Source: Dromiciops gliroides (taxonomy: Eukaryota; Chordata; Mammalia; Microbiotheria; Microbiotheriidae). Taken from it: a stretch of 64,000 bases of DNA. Position 1 is the first letter of the stretch. Every line of letters begins with the position of its first letter. Both the position numbers and the translations under genes were made by a program. Below the pieces are notes generated by a model, which ran no database searches, was not told the origin of the DNA, and was given only the letters and a program-made list of their open reading frames with translations. This document shows, piece after piece, positions 42,411-54,399 of the stretch. The DNA lies in assembly GCF_019393635.1 (NCBI RefSeq), contig NC_057861.1, positions 81,227,327-81,291,326 on the forward strand, in the 5' to 3' direction.

Positions 42411-43957
42411 TAGGTGTCTCTGGCAAAAAGTTCTATTCTACTATTCTGAGACTGGAGGCTAGTGTCAGTGACCTGTCTCTCCCAGGCTCTTTGGAGAGGT
42501 GTCCAGGTGTTGGACAGAGGGGGAAGAAGTGGGAGGGAGGGAATTATGGCTGAGCTCATCTCTCTCTAGGCCTAAAATGTTTCTCTTCCTCTCCCTGAGG
42601 CCAAGCACACAGTAAGTGTTTGCCAGCTGGCTGTTGCTAGAGAACTGATTAGGTCCCCAGAGCAACCCCTTCTGCCTCTGGCAAGAACGTAAGGCCATCT
42701 CCTGGGTGGCTAGCCTCTCCTTCCTGCCACAGCAGGATTTAAAGGCCTTTTCTTTCTTTCTTTTTTTAGTTTTCAACATTTATTTTTATAATATTTCCAG
42801 CTTCAAATTTTTCTCCTTCCCTCCTCCCCTCCCCCTCCCCCAAGACACCACGTAATCTAATTTAGGTTATATATATACAATCACATTAAATATATTTCTG
42901 CATTAGTCATGCAGTGAAAAAAGAATCAGAGCAAATAGGAAAAACCTCAAAAAAAGAAAAACAACAGTACCAAAACCAAAAGAAATAGTATGGTTCAATC
43001 TGCATCCATATTCCACAGTTCTTTTTTTTTTTTTTTTCTGGATTTGGAGAGCCTTTTCCATCATGAGTCCTTTGGAACTATCTTGGACCACTGTATTGCT
43101 GAGAAGAATCAAGTCTATTACAGTTGATCAACACATAATGTTGATGATACTGCGAACAATGTTCTCTTGGTTCTGCTCATCTCACTCATCATCAGTTCAT
43201 GCAAGTCCTTCCAGGTTTCCCTGAATTCCTGATCATTGTTTCTTATAGCACAATAGTATTCCATTACATTCATATACCACAACTTGTTCAGCCATTCCCC
43301 AATTGATGGGCAACCCCTCAATTTCTAATTCTTTTCCAACACAAAAAGAGCAGCTATAAATATTTTTGTACATGTGGGCCCTTTTCCCTTTTTTATGATC
43401 TCTTTGGGAAAAAGACCCAAAAGTGATATTGCTGGGTCAAAGGGTATGCACAGCTTTATAGCCCTTTGGGCATAATTCCAAATTGCTCTCCAGAATGGTG
43501 GAATCAGTTCACAGCTCCACCAAGAATGCATTATTGTTCCCAATTTTTCCACAGCTTTTCCAACATTTATTATTTTCCTTTTTTGTCATATTAGCCAATC
43601 TGATAGGTGTCAGGTGGTACCTCAGAGTTGTTTTAATTTGCATTTCTCTAATCAATAGTGATTTAGAGCATTTTTTCATATGCAATAGATAGCTTTGATT
43701 TCTTCATCAGAAAACTGCCTCTTCATATCTTTGACCATTTCTCAGTTGGGGAATGACTCGGATTCTTATAAATTTGATTTAGTTCCCAATATATTTTAGA
43801 AATGAAGCCTTTATCAGAAGTACTGGCTATAAAAATTGTTTCCCAGCTTTCTGTCTCCCTTCTAATTTTGGATGCATTGCTTCTGTTTGTACAATTTTTT
43901 TTTTAATTTTATATAATCAAAATCATCCATTTTGCATTTCAAAATATTCTCTATCTC

Positions 43958-44103
43958 GGGGAGTGGCTAGGTGGCGCAGTGGATAAAGCACTGGCCCTGG
44001 ATTCAGGAGTACCTGAGTTCAAATCCGGCCTCAGACACTTGACACTTACTAGCTGTGTGACCCTGGGCAAGTCACTTAACCCCCATTGCCCCGCAAAAAA
44101 AAA
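43958..44103 (+). mobile_element. WSINE1-like SINE inside L1
   Basis: Complete; 16-bp duplication AAATATTCTCTATCTC at both ends. Confidence 0.96.
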
Positions 44104-45240
44104 AAATATTCTCTATCTCTTGTTTGGTCATAAACTGTTCTTCTCCCTATAGATCTGAGAGGTAAACTATTCCTTCCTCTCCTAATTTACCTATGGTATC
44201 CCCCTTTATGTCTAAATCATTTTGACCTTATTTTAGTGTAAGATTTTGGTCTGTGCCTAGTTTCTGCTAGTTTTCCAAGAAGTTTTTGTCAAATACTGAG
44301 TTCCTATCCCAGAAGGTGGAGTCTTTGGGTTTATCAAACAGTACATTACTAAAGTCATTTACTACTGTGTCTCCTGTGCCTAACCTATTCCATTGATCCT
44401 CCACTCTATTTCTTAGCCAGTACCAAATAGTTTTGATTGCTGGGTAGTTCATCCTTGGTTGCAATCCAAGCTCTTTTGCCTTCCAGAATATCATATTCCA
44501 AGCCTTGTGATCCTTTAATGTTGAAACTGCCATGTCCTGTGCAATCCTGACTGTGGCTCCATGATATTTAAATTGCTTCTTTTTGGCTGCTTGGAATATT
44601 TTCTCTTTCATCTGATAATTCCAGAATTTGGGTACAATATTCTTTGAAGTTTTCCTTTTTGGATCTCTTTCAGGTGATCAGTGGGTTCTTTCAAGGATGA
44701 TTTTATCCTCTGATTCTATAATATCAGAGAAGTTCTCCTTGATAATTTCCTGGAATATGGTGTCTAGACTCTTTTTCTGATCATGGCTTTCAGGTAGTCC
44801 AATAATTCTCAAATTGTCACTCCTAGATCTATTTTCCAGGTCAGTTGTCTTTCCAATGCGGTATTTCACATTTTCTTCTTTTGTTTTCATTCTTTTAATT
44901 CTGTTTGACTGATTCCTGGTGTTTCATGGATTCATTAGCTTCCATCTGTCCAATTAGAATTTTTAAGGTATTTTTTCTTCAGTAAGCTTTTGCACTTCAT
45001 TTTCCATTAGGCCAAGTGAATTTTTTAAGGAATGTGCTTCCTTTTTCCATGCTGCTGATTCCTTTTTCATAATTTTCTTGTGTTGCTTTCATTTCTCTCC
45101 CCATTTTTTCTTCCACCTCTCTAAATTGATTTTTTAAATCCTTTTTGAGCTCTTCCAAGAAGGCTTTTTTGGTCTTGAGACCCTCTTGAGGCTTCACACG
45201 TAGGCGATTTGAGAATAGTGTCCTCATCTGAGTTTCTGTT

Positions 45241-45648
45241 TTGCTCTTCCCTATCCACACAGAAGCTTTCAATGGTAAGAGCCCTCTTCTGTTTCTTACT
45301 CATATTGCAGCTTATTTTTTTAAAGTTGAGGTCTGCTCCTGGGGCACAAGGGTGATTGTTTCAAGTTTCTTGTGCTGGGGTGTAGGGGCTGTGTCACTGG
45401 CTTTCTACTCTGAGGCCTCTATGGCTTGTGGATTTCTCACCACCCTAGGCTTGCTCCCTGTGGTTGCTCCCAGTGAGCTGGGATGGCCAGGCTTCATCGC
45501 GCCCATCCAGTGGGTGGCTCTCCAGCTGGCAGCCTGCCCTCTCAGCTGCTGCTGGTGGATCTCACCATTGGCCTGCTGTGCCACCAGCTTGCTAAGCCAG
45601 GATCAAAGGGCCTCAGTTGCTCCACTGTGGCCAAGAGCTTCCTGCTGA
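45241..45648 (+). other. Antisense open frame across L1 5'UTR
   Basis: A 135-codon plus-strand frame, hydrophobic and Cys/Trp-rich, lies opposite the L1 5'UTR and the start of ORF1. Primate L1 has a short antisense ORF0 in its 5'UTR. I see no sequence similarity to it and cannot tell chance from function. Confidence 0.2.
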
Positions 45649-45830
45649 CTTGCCCAGACCCCCTCCATGCAGTGCTGCACTGAGGTGCATTGTGCTCCCC
45701 TTTAGTCTGAGTGAGACCAACCTTTCCTGAAGTCTTCTAAATTATCTCAAGTTGGAAGATTGTATCTCTCTGGGGTTTTTTTGTATGTTCTGTAGTTTCT
45801 GAACCCGTTTAGAGGTTTGATTAAATATTG

Positions 45831-45988
45831 GGGTTTTTTTGTTTTTGTTTTTGGTGAGGCAATTGGGGTTAAGTGACTTGCCCAGGGTCACACAGCTAGT
45901 AAGTGTTACGTGTCTGAGGTCGGATTTGAATTCAGGTCCTCCTGAATCCAGGGCCGGTGCTCTATCCACTGCGTCACCTAGCTGCCCC
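45831..45988 (-). mobile_element. WSINE1-like SINE inside L1 5'UTR
   Basis: Complete; duplication TGATTAAATATTG at 45818-45830 and 45989-46001. Confidence 0.96.
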
Positions 45989-46089
45989 TGATTAAATATT
46001 GTTTTTGAGGGAAACTTGGGAGAGCTCAGGCAACTTCCTGGCTTCTCTCCACCATCTTGGCTCCATCCCCTTCTAAGGCCCTTTCAAAA

Positions 46090-46220
46090 TCCCCTCACAT
46101 AACCCCTATTTCAGCCACTGGGCATATGATTTTAGGTAAGATTCATTGCCTCTTCAGGTCTCAGTTTCCTCTCCTGTGATCTTTAAAAATCCCTCCCAAT
46201 TCTGCTATTTTGTGAATTAA
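46090..46220 (+). mobile_element. MIR fragment
   Basis: CCTCTTCAGGTCTCAGTTTC, CCCTCCCAATTCTGC. Confidence 0.5.
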
Positions 46221-46439
46221 GGAGCACAGAAACATCTCAGGGGACCCCTTGGGGAAGAAGAACAAACAATAGACAAAAAGCCAGGAGGCTCGAACTATTA
46301 CCTAGATTCCTCCCAGTCCCCAAGAGATATTGACCATATTATTATATTGACCATATGACCTTGAGCTGCGGTCTTCGGGTACCTCATTTGTAAGATGAGG
46401 GGTTGGGTCTCTGAGCTCCCTTCTATGCACATGTACTGG

Positions 46440-46745
46440 CTGACCCCCTCCCCTCTCCCATGCCTGAAATGCCCTTCCTTGTCTCCATCTTCTGGCTTCC
46501 TTGGGCTCAGCTCAAACCGCACCTTCCATAAGAAGTCTTCCTCCTCATCCCATCTACTGCCTTCTCTCCAAGATTACCTCTACTTTATCCTGTATAAAGC
46601 CTGCTTGTATATAGTTATTTGCATGCTCTCTCCCTCATTAGATTGTTAGCTCCTTGAGGTTAGGAACTGTTTTGCCTTTCTCCACACCTCCAGCACTTAG
46701 CATAGCATTAGGTACATAGTAAGTGCTTAATAAGTGCTCTAGGAT
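46440..46745 (+). mobile_element. L2 LINE 3' end
   Basis: GAAATGCCCTTCCTTGTCTC, TTAGATTGTTAGCTCCTTGA, CATAGTAAGTGCTTAATAAG. Confidence 0.75.
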
Positions 46746-46789
46746 TCAACTTCTAGCTTTAAATCTAAGAATCCCACAATCCCTCAAAT

Positions 46790-47580
46790 GGGAGAAATGG
46801 AGGCTTGAGGAGGGGCTATGCAACAGATAAGTATTCAAAGGATATGAACAGTTACCAAAACAACTGTAAGCTAAAGATAAGCATTTAAAAACATGCTCCA
46901 AATTACTAAGGTAGAAAAATAAGTGAGTATTCTGCATTTGCTCTTACATTTCCTTTCTCGACCTGGATGTTGGCAAAGGTAACAAAAGCAGGAAGTCAAT
47001 GTCAAACGGACTTTGAGAAGACACACTGACCAAGATTTGCTGGTGGAACGTGAATTGGGCAACCACTTCTAGATATCAATTATTTATTATTTATATTTAG
47101 TATGATGCAAGAAAAGAGATTGGAAAACTGCTCATACCTCCCCACCCTGAAATCCCACTACTGAGGATAGACTCCAAGGAAGACAAAGACAGAAACAAAA
47201 ACCAAATAAATTCCAAAATAATTGTGGCATCACAGAGTTAGAAACTATGTGGTGCCCATTAATTGAGGAATGGTTAAATAAACTGGCATGTGAATGTGAT
47301 GGATTGTTACTGTGCAAAGAAATGACTGATGGGAGAAATTCAGAGAAAGGTGGGAAGATTTATAAGAACTGACACAGAGGGAAATAAGCAGAACCACAAG
47401 AAATATATGTGCAATGACCAAAATAATACAAATGAAAAGATCATAATTCTAAGATTTGGAAAAACCAATACCCGTGCTAGAGAAGAGAGGATGAAGCATG
47501 ACTTCTTTTTTGCTGAGAGGTATGGGAATTACCAGGGCAGAATAGGGAATATGTGTTATTGGATTTGACTATTGTCTTCC
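46790..47580 (+). mobile_element. L1-type LINE fragment
   Basis: AATTGAGGAATGGTTAAATA, GTGAATGTGATGGATTGTTA, AAATAAGCAGAACCACAAG: sense ORF2 end, decayed. Confidence 0.6.
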
Positions 47581-47633
47581 ACAATTTTCCTTTGGTGTAC
47601 AGGTGGGGTTCAACATGCAAAAGGGGACAAGAG

Positions 47634-47760
47634 AATGAGGCAGTTGGATATGCAGTGGATAGAGCACCAGGCCCAGAATCAGGAGGACCTGAGACCAAAT
47701 CTGTCCTCAGACAGTTACTATGTGACACTAGGCAAGTCACTTACAAAAAAACAAAATAAC
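47634..47760 (+). mobile_element. tRNA-headed SINE, divergent
   Basis: GCAGTGGATAGAGCACCAGG, ATCAGGAGGACCTGAGACCA, A-rich tail. Confidence 0.75.
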
Positions 47761-47779
47761 AACAGCAAAAAAAACCGAA

Positions 47780-47945
47780 TCACCCTCTGTCTGCCTCAGT
47801 TTACTTATTTGTAAAATTGAGGTAATGATAGCACCTACCTTCCAGGATTGTTGTGAGGATAAAACAGGATATTATTTGTAAACTACTTTGCAAACCTTAA
47901 AACAATATATAAATGCTAATTGTTACTATTACTACTGCTAATGAA
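47780..47945 (+). mobile_element. MIR/THER1 3' part
   Basis: CTGCCTCAGTTTACTTATTT, CTTCCAGGATTGTTGTGAGG. Confidence 0.65.
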
Positions 47946-48059
47946 AAACAAAAGTCATAAATAAATTTTATTGAGGAAAAAAAAAAAAAACCTGCCAGAT
48001 TTGGAACCAGGAAACCTGAGTTTGAGTCACAGCTCTGAAACTGACTAATAATAATAATC

Positions 48060-48370
48060 ATAATCATAAAGCATTTATGATGACAATAGCTAGCATTTGT
48101 ATAGCACTCAGAATCGTGATAATATCTAACCTTTATATAGCACACTTTTCTAGGTGCTATGCTAAGCACTTTGCAATTATTATCTCTTTTTATCCTCACA
48201 GCAATCCTGGAAAGTAAATGCTCCCATTTGACAGATGGAGAAACTGAGGCAGACATTAAGTGACTTGCCTAGAGTCTCACAGCTACTTATGTGGCTGAGG
48301 CTACTTTTGAACTCTGATCTTCTAGACTCCGGGCTCATAGCTTTGTCTGCTGCACCACCAGCTGCCTCTA
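48060..48370 (-). mobile_element. MIR/THER1 SINE
   Basis: CTATGCTAAGCACTTTGCAA, GGAGAAACTGAGGCAGACAT, GCTTTGTCTGCTGCACCACC. Confidence 0.7.
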
Positions 48371-48399
48371 GGCCTGTCACTAACCCTCTCTGATCCTTG

Positions 48400-49580
48400 G
48401 TTTCTCTCTTCATAAAACAGGAATGACATTACCCGTGTAATAGAGCCCTGCAGCAATTGTTCCTGGTTCTGGGATGCCTGGCATTCGGCACTGTGCCTAC
48501 TGGGTAGCACAGACTCTGGTTAGATGGGAGGCCTTTTTGGTATCCCCAGTGAAAGAAGTTAGACAGAGTTTGGGGGAGAGAGACAAGACCTGGAAAGGTT
48601 TGGAATATCAGAGCTAGAGCCAGAAGAGAAGAAAGAGTGACACAGAGAAGGAGAAAACTGGCCCCTGAGTGGGAGGTGGGGTGTCCTTCCCTGGGCTGTG
48701 TCTGCTTCTCCTCTCCTAGGCTCAATCCTTGGCTTTCCCTCGATCACATGGTTACAAGCTCTTTCAGATTTTTAAAACAGCAGCACTTTTTGGCCGGGGA
48801 AGCTTCACCCCCTACCAGGGAGGAAGTGGCCCCTCCAGGACCCTAAGTCTTGGCCAGAAGAAAATGCTGGGGGTTTCTCCCCTTCCCTGATAGGGAGTGG
48901 TTACTGTAGGGCCCAGAGGTGTCACAGCCATGGGAGGCATCCATAATTCAAGGCAGATCATTAAAACCCTTCCTGGCTCTTACCTTTTAGTGCTGTGATG
49001 ATGATAACATGAAAAGAGCCAGAGCCCAAGGCTTGTTTACCTCCAACTATTTCCCAAACCTCCCTGATTCTCCAACACTGAGGCACTGAGTCTCTTCTCT
49101 TCCCTAAGAAGCTCAGAGACCCGTCATCCCCATTTCCTGCTTACTTTTCCCCTTCTCCTATCTCCACTGTATCCAGATGGGCACTTCCAGTATCCCCCTG
49201 CCCCTTTCTCTTACCACATCCCAAACCTCTTGGATCTAAGCCAGGATATTTAGTGTGCCTACAGAGGAAAAGATTCTATGGGAATTCAGATAGAAGACAT
49301 CAGAGCAAGACCATCAGAACTGTACAAAATAGTCTATCCAGTGCAGACTGAGTGAGTCTGGAACATCTAACCTATTTTATCAGGGTCAATTTTCACAGCC
49401 TACATTGATCCCTATAATTCCCCTGGGTCAATATATTGCTTTGACACCATGGCTACCGTCTTATGGCCCCCACCAGAGTGGTATCTTTTGCCCCGCAAAT
49501 GACCTTGCCCTTTCCATCCCTGACTCCCAACTTGGGGACAAGTCTGACTAAAGACCTTTCTGTCCTACTGCCTTTAGAAT
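48400..49580. other. Unique DNA between SLURP1 and THEM6
   Basis: About 1.2 kb with few repeats and GC near average. No exon with recognisable product on either strand. Confidence 0.35.
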
Positions 49581-49588
49581 AAAATGCA

Positions 49589-49740
49589 GGAGGCAGCTGG
49601 GTGGTGCAGTGGATAAAGCACCAGCCCTGGATTCATTCAGGAGGACCTGAGTTCAAATCCGGCCTCAGACACTTGACACTTTATAGCTGCGTGACCCTGG
49701 GCAAGTCACTTAACCTGCATTGCCTTGCCCCTCCCCCAAA
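49589..49740 (+). mobile_element. WSINE1-like SINE
   Basis: Complete; ATTC duplicated in GATTCATTCAGGAG. Confidence 0.9.
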
Positions 49741-49749
49741 TAGGGAAAT

Positions 49750-49895
49750 TTGGAGATCCAATACAATTTTATAGCTGGGGAAACTAAGGCATAGAAAGGG
49801 AAAGTGACTTGCTTAATACAGGAGCAGAGATCGGATTTGAATCTTGATCCTCTGACTGCAAATCTGATCTTACCATTACAATACACTGCCCTCAT
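49750..49895 (-). mobile_element. MIR fragment
   Basis: AAACTAAGGCATAGAAAGGG, GGATTTGAATCTTGATCCTC. Confidence 0.6.
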
Positions 49896-50487
49896 TAAAA
49901 ACAAACAAAAAAACCCAAAAAACGTTTTTTCTGAATCTATTCCCACTGTCCTCCCAAACTCCCACCTGCAAAATTGACCAGAAAAGATAATTTACATAGT
50001 GGTAACCTGGGAAGTTGATGATATAGGTCTCTTCTTCTTCTTTTTTTTTTTCTGAACCTCAGTTGATGGAAAAGTCTATTAGAGAGTAAGTGATAACTAG
50101 GTAGGGGTAGGGAGGGGACATGAAGGCCTGCCCCCCCCCCAAAAAAAAGGCTGTCCAGGAGAGAAAGCCCCAAGCCTTGGGAGGGAAGAGGAATATGTGA
50201 AGGCCAAGAGTCGGGCATCTTGTTACAAGGACTCAGGTCATGGTATCCCATGGCATGGGGGAGAGGCATCAATTGCAATCTGTGGTTTTAGTGGAAAGAA
50301 CATTGGATGTAGATTCAAAGGACCTGGGGTAAAATCCTGACTCTACAAAAAAGCAGCAGCTTTACCAAAAGCCTTGGTTTCCTTCTTTGACAAGAACGGG
50401 GTTACTTTGGACCTGATATCCCTGCTAGGCATATATTACAAAGAGGTCAAAGGCAAAGAACTGATGTTCTCAAAACAGCTATGGTGG

Positions 50488-50651
50488 AAAAAAAAAAGGG
50501 GGGGGGCAGCTAGGTGGCGCAGTGGATAGAGCACCGGCCCTGGATTCAGGAGTACCTGAGTTCAAATCCGGCCTCAGACACTTAACACTTACTAGCTGTG
50601 TGACCCTGGGCAAGTCACTTAACCCCAATTGCCTCACTAAAAAAAAAAAAA
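50488..50651 (+). mobile_element. WSINE1-like SINE
   Basis: Complete, with an extra A/G run before the head; duplication AAAACAGCTATGGTGG on both sides. Confidence 0.95.
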
Positions 50652-50787
50652 AAAACAGCTATGGTGGCATTCTGTTTTGTAGCCAAGCACTAGAAGCAAG
50701 GTGTCCATCAATTAGGGAATGGTTGAATAAATTGTGATAGGCCGACTGATGCAATGGAATATTATAGTGATGTAAAAAACAAGTAAA

Positions 50788-50950
50788 GGGGCAGCTAGGT
50801 GGCGCAGTGGATAAAGCACGGGCCCTGGATTCAGGAATACCTGAGTTCAAATCTGGCCTCAGACACTTGACACTTACTTAGCTGTGTGACCCTGGGCAAG
50901 TCACTTAACCCCAATGCCCTGCAAAAAACAAAAACAAACAAACAAAAAAC
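50788..50950 (+). mobile_element. WSINE1-like SINE
   Basis: Complete; duplication ACAAGTAA at both ends. Confidence 0.93.
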
Positions 50951-51139
50951 GACAAGTAAGGATTCAGAGAAATTGGGGAAGTTTTAGATGAACTGATATG
51001 GAAGGAAATTGACAGAACCAGGAGGACATTTTACAAGATGACCGTAATAATGAAAATGAAAACAACTTTTAAAACTTTGGCTCATTAATAAAGGTGGCAA
51101 CTAATCACAGTTTTAGAAAAATGCATGAAGTATATGCTT

Positions 51140-51250
51140 CCTGCCTCTTGGTAGAGAAGTCTAGACAGATGGGGAAATCTAGGCCCAAAGGGGTTAAGTG
51201 ATTTGCCAAAGGTCATCTGGGTAGTAAGTGGAAGAAGTAGAGAATGAAAA
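51140..51250 (-). mobile_element. MIR fragment
   Basis: GGGGTTAAGTGATTTGCCAA, AGGTCATCTGGGTAGTAAGT. Confidence 0.55.
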
Positions 51251-51270
51251 GAAATATTTTCAGACATGGT

Positions 51271-51310
51271 CAATATATATATATATATATACATACATAT
51301 ATATATATAC

Positions 51311-51360
<50 letters not shown>

Positions 51361-51361
51361 G
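51271..51361 (+). repeat. (TA)n(CA)n(TA)n microsatellite
   Basis: Alternating TA, CATA and CA runs, palindromic in composition. Confidence 0.95.
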
Positions 51362-51363
51362 TT

Positions 51364-51434
51364 TGGGGGCAGGGCAATGAGGGTTAAGTGACTTGCCCAG
51401 GGTCACACAGCTAGTGTTAAGTGCCTGAGGCCAG
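51364..51434 (-). mobile_element. WSINE1-like SINE, head missing
   Basis: Core only, from GGGGCAGGGCAATGAGGG to GTGCCTGAGGCCAG, then unrelated sequence. Confidence 0.85.
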
Positions 51435-51479
51435 AAAGAGCTTCTAGTTAGAGGTGGGATATAAATTACTAAATAGTGA

Positions 51480-52500
51480 TAGAGGTGGGGGAGGGGAAAC
51501 TTCTTTGCAAAAATGGCCCCCCAAGTCACTAAACTGGACACCCTCTTTGACCCAGTGATACTACTACTAACCCTGCACCCCCAAAGACATCAAAGAAGGA
51601 GGGGAAAGACTTTTTGTGTACAAATTATATCAGCTTTTTTTTTTTCCCCTTGTAGCAAAAACTTAGGAACAAAGAAAGAGGTCATCCATGTATTTGAGAC
51701 CAAATCATGGTATAAGTATGTAATGGAATGTTGTTTGATCATAAGAAATGCCAGAAAGGATCATATCAGAGAAAACTGGGCCAACTTATATGAATTGATA
51801 TGCCGAGTGAGGTGAGCAGAATCAGAACAATTTTTATAACACTATAAAGACAAATAAGCAACTTTGAAAAGATTTAAGGGCTCTGATTAATGCAATGATC
51901 AAGCCTGATATCAGAAGGCCAATGCAAAGCAAGTATGCTGCTGCCTCCTAACAGAGTTCATGAAGGACTTGGTGCAGAATGAAATATGGCAAATCTGTAC
52001 ATTTGTTTTGTTTATTTTCTGCAAATTTTTTCCCTTTTTTATTTGAAGGGAGGAAAAAGAGAGGAACTAGGAGTTATACTGCCTAAAAAAAGGAAGAAAA
52101 GGGTCATTGTGGCATTTTTTTTTAACACAAAGAAGAAACCAGAAAGTTCAAAGGAAGATAGACAAGCAGATTAGCTTTGAAAGTAACATGATAGATTTGT
52201 TATGCACTTTTTTTTTTGGTGGAGCAATGAGGGTTAAGTGACTTGCCCAGAGTCACACAGCTAGTAAGTGTCGAGTGACTGAGGCCGGATTTGAACTCAG
52301 GTCCTCCTGAATTCAGGGACAGTGCTTTATCCACTATGCCACCTAGCTGCCCCCTGTTATGCACTTTTTAAAAAAGCAAACTATTCACAGTGGAGATCCA
52401 CAGTTTCCCCTAGAATATTCTTTTTCTGTTCTGCTTTGTATATGGAAAGGCACTTGAGGGTTCATTAAATTCCAGGAAAAAGTAAAATTTTTAAAAGAGC
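51480..52500 (+). mobile_element. L1-type LINE fragment and 3' tail
   Basis: GACACCCTCTTTGACCCAGT, AGTATGTAATGGAATGTTGT and GTGAGGTGAGCAGAATCAG run in L1 order, then a 3' tail interrupted by the SINE at 52213-52353. Confidence 0.6.
52213..52353 (-). mobile_element. WSINE1-like SINE
   Basis: Complete; duplication TGTTATGCACTTTTT on both sides. Confidence 0.95.
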
Positions 52501-53260
52501 ATCAATAAAACATTTAAAACACACAGAAGAAAACAAAAAATATTCAGAAGGGGACAAACAGGGAATTTTGTTACTATCTTGTTAAATTTAATATACACTT
52601 ATAAAAAAACAAATTCTAACAGTTTACATTCCATATACAACTTTCTTTGTTCTTTGACTACCAAAATGTTTATTGATGCTTACATTCATAATTTTAAAAG
52701 AAAAATAATAAATGAGGCTGAAATAAATTATTGCTAAGGTCCATAATAATAACAATAACAACAATCACAATCACAATAGTAATATCTGGGAAATTCTAGA
52801 AAGGAGAAGTTCAGAATGTCCAAGTCTGAACTTGGGCAGAATTTTTCTAGGAGGTTTATGAATTAAGTTGTCTTTCCTCTTGTGATTACCTGGAGAGAAA
52901 CACTCAAGGTCTGGAGCTTGTGGAGACAAGGGAAAAGGGAGATCAGAGAGCATTTACCATTCTAGACTGGGGCATCTAGTTATCTAGATAGGCATCCAGA
53001 TGAGCAGGGGTTGGAGAGGCCTGACAGGCAGGTTCAGGGACCCAAACAAGTCCAGAAGTCTTGGGGTTCTAGGATCTTACTGGTGAAAGGTGAAGGCTCT
53101 GGGGGTGGGGGAGGAGGAAAAGGTCCCTTGAATTAGAAGAGGCTGGCATGCTGGCTGCAGATCACTAAAGCAAAAAGACCCTTCACAACTGTTTAAGGGT
53201 TAAAAAAATAACCCTATATATTTTCAAAATATTAATTACTTCCTGACTAATTTTCTTTCT
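52500..53260. other. Unclassified AT-rich to unique DNA
   Basis: AATAAC and ACAATC words near 52745-52785; no gene seen. Confidence 0.3.
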
Positions 53261-53262
53261 TT

Positions 53263-53404
53263 TTCGGGGGGCAGGGCAATGAGGGTTAAATGACTTGCCC
53301 AGGGTCGCACAGCTGGTAAATGTCAAATGTCTGAGGCTGGATTTAAACTCAGGTCCTCCTGAATCCAGGGCTGGTGCTTTCTCCACTGCACCGTCTAGAT
53401 GTTC
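53263..53404 (-). mobile_element. WSINE1-like SINE, older
   Basis: Divergent full-length copy; flanks CCTGACTAATTTT / CCTGACTCATTTT. Confidence 0.88.
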
Positions 53405-53409
53405 CCTTG

Positions 53410-54140
53410 CCTGACTCATTTTACACTGAAGTTATACCCAGAGTCTCAGAGAAGGAAATCTTTCTTTTCGGCTTCCTGAAATCAGACACTTTCCTCCCAG
53501 AGTTTGAAATTTGAATGGAATTAAGATTAGTGGAATTAGAACCTACAAATTGGGAAGGGCATCCAAGGGTGCCTGGTCGAAGCTACTCTACTAGGAGGCG
53601 AGAGCTTCTCTTGAAAATCCCCTATAGGTGACCACTCTGCCACACCCTGAGGCAGCCTAGAGGCCAACCGACTGAGCAATTAGGAAACTTGGCTTCCTGC
53701 ACCAGCCTCTACCAGTGTGTCCAACTCTCCCTTACTGGATCTGCCTTCTGGGGCTGAGCAAAACAATTTAATCTCTGGTTCCCTGAACACCCTTTTTCAA
53801 GTAATTGAAGTCTAATGTGAAGTACCACTTAGCCTTCTCTTCTCCAGGCTAACTTTCTTCAGTGCTTATTCCTAGGGCCCAGCCTGAAATAGGTACACAA
53901 GATCATGCAATTTGCAAAAATCTGGGGCCCAGGGAAGCTCAAGAAAGGATGTCATCTCTTTGACCCTTTGCTCCAGGTCATTTGGCCACTTAGCGACAGC
54001 ACCTATACATGAACACAAGATTCCCTGACTTCCAATCTAGGACTGTTTCCTCTTAGAGTTGTGGGAAATTGAGTTGGTTGTGCAACAAAACCATAACCTG
54101 GATGGGATGAAAGACGTTTTGGCCCAGGACACAGCTTTTT
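53410..54140. other. Unique DNA, no gene seen
   Basis: Repeat-poor; no exon recognised. Confidence 0.3.
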
Positions 54141-54143
54141 TGG

Positions 54144-54390
54144 AGAGTTGGGTGGTGCAGAGGATGGAGTGCTGGGCCTGGAGTTTGGAAAACTCATCTT
54201 CCTCAGTTCAAATCTGGCCTCAGGCACTTACTAGCTGTGTTACCCTGGGCAAGTCTCTTAACCCTGTTTGCCTCAGTTTCCTTATTTGTAAAATGAGCTG
54301 GAGAAGGAAATGGCAAACCACTCCAAGATCTTTGCCAATAAAGCCCCCAAATGGGGTCACAGAGAGTCAGACACAACAAACACCAGTAAC
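54144..54390 (+). mobile_element. MAR1-type SINE
   Basis: Complete: head, core, AATGAGCTGGAGAAGGAAAT, GGGGTCACAGAGAGTCAGAC. Confidence 0.9.
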
Positions 54391-54399
54391 TGAGTTTTA

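Larger units (their letters stand above)
42765..46072 (-). mobile_element. Internally deleted L1 (5'UTR-ORF1 joined to ORF2 C-terminus)
   Basis: Minus-strand L1 with its own 5' end at 46072 (GGGGATGGAGCCAAGATGG when read in sense), a 5'UTR, ORF1, then the ORF2 C-terminal region, 3'UTR and A tail. Flanks share an eroded duplication: TAAAGGCCTTTTC on the left and CTAAGGCCCTTTC on the right. ORF1 shows a coiled-coil part (about 44997-45272), the RRM (NLRIIGLPE) and the C-terminal domain (AWNMIFWKAKELGLQP). At about 44440 it passes straight into the ORF2 C-terminal phrase IKTIWYWLRNR, so roughly 3 kb with endonuclease and RT is missing. Two SINEs lie inside (43958-44103, 45831-45988). Confidence 0.85.
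50370..51110 (+). mobile_element. L1-type LINE fragment hit by two SINEs
   Basis: GTGTCCATCAATTAGGGAAT, ATGCAATGGAATATTATAGT and ATTGACAGAACCAGGAGGAC are in L1 order. SINEs at 50488-50651 and 50788-50950 interrupt it, each with a target duplication. Confidence 0.65.
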
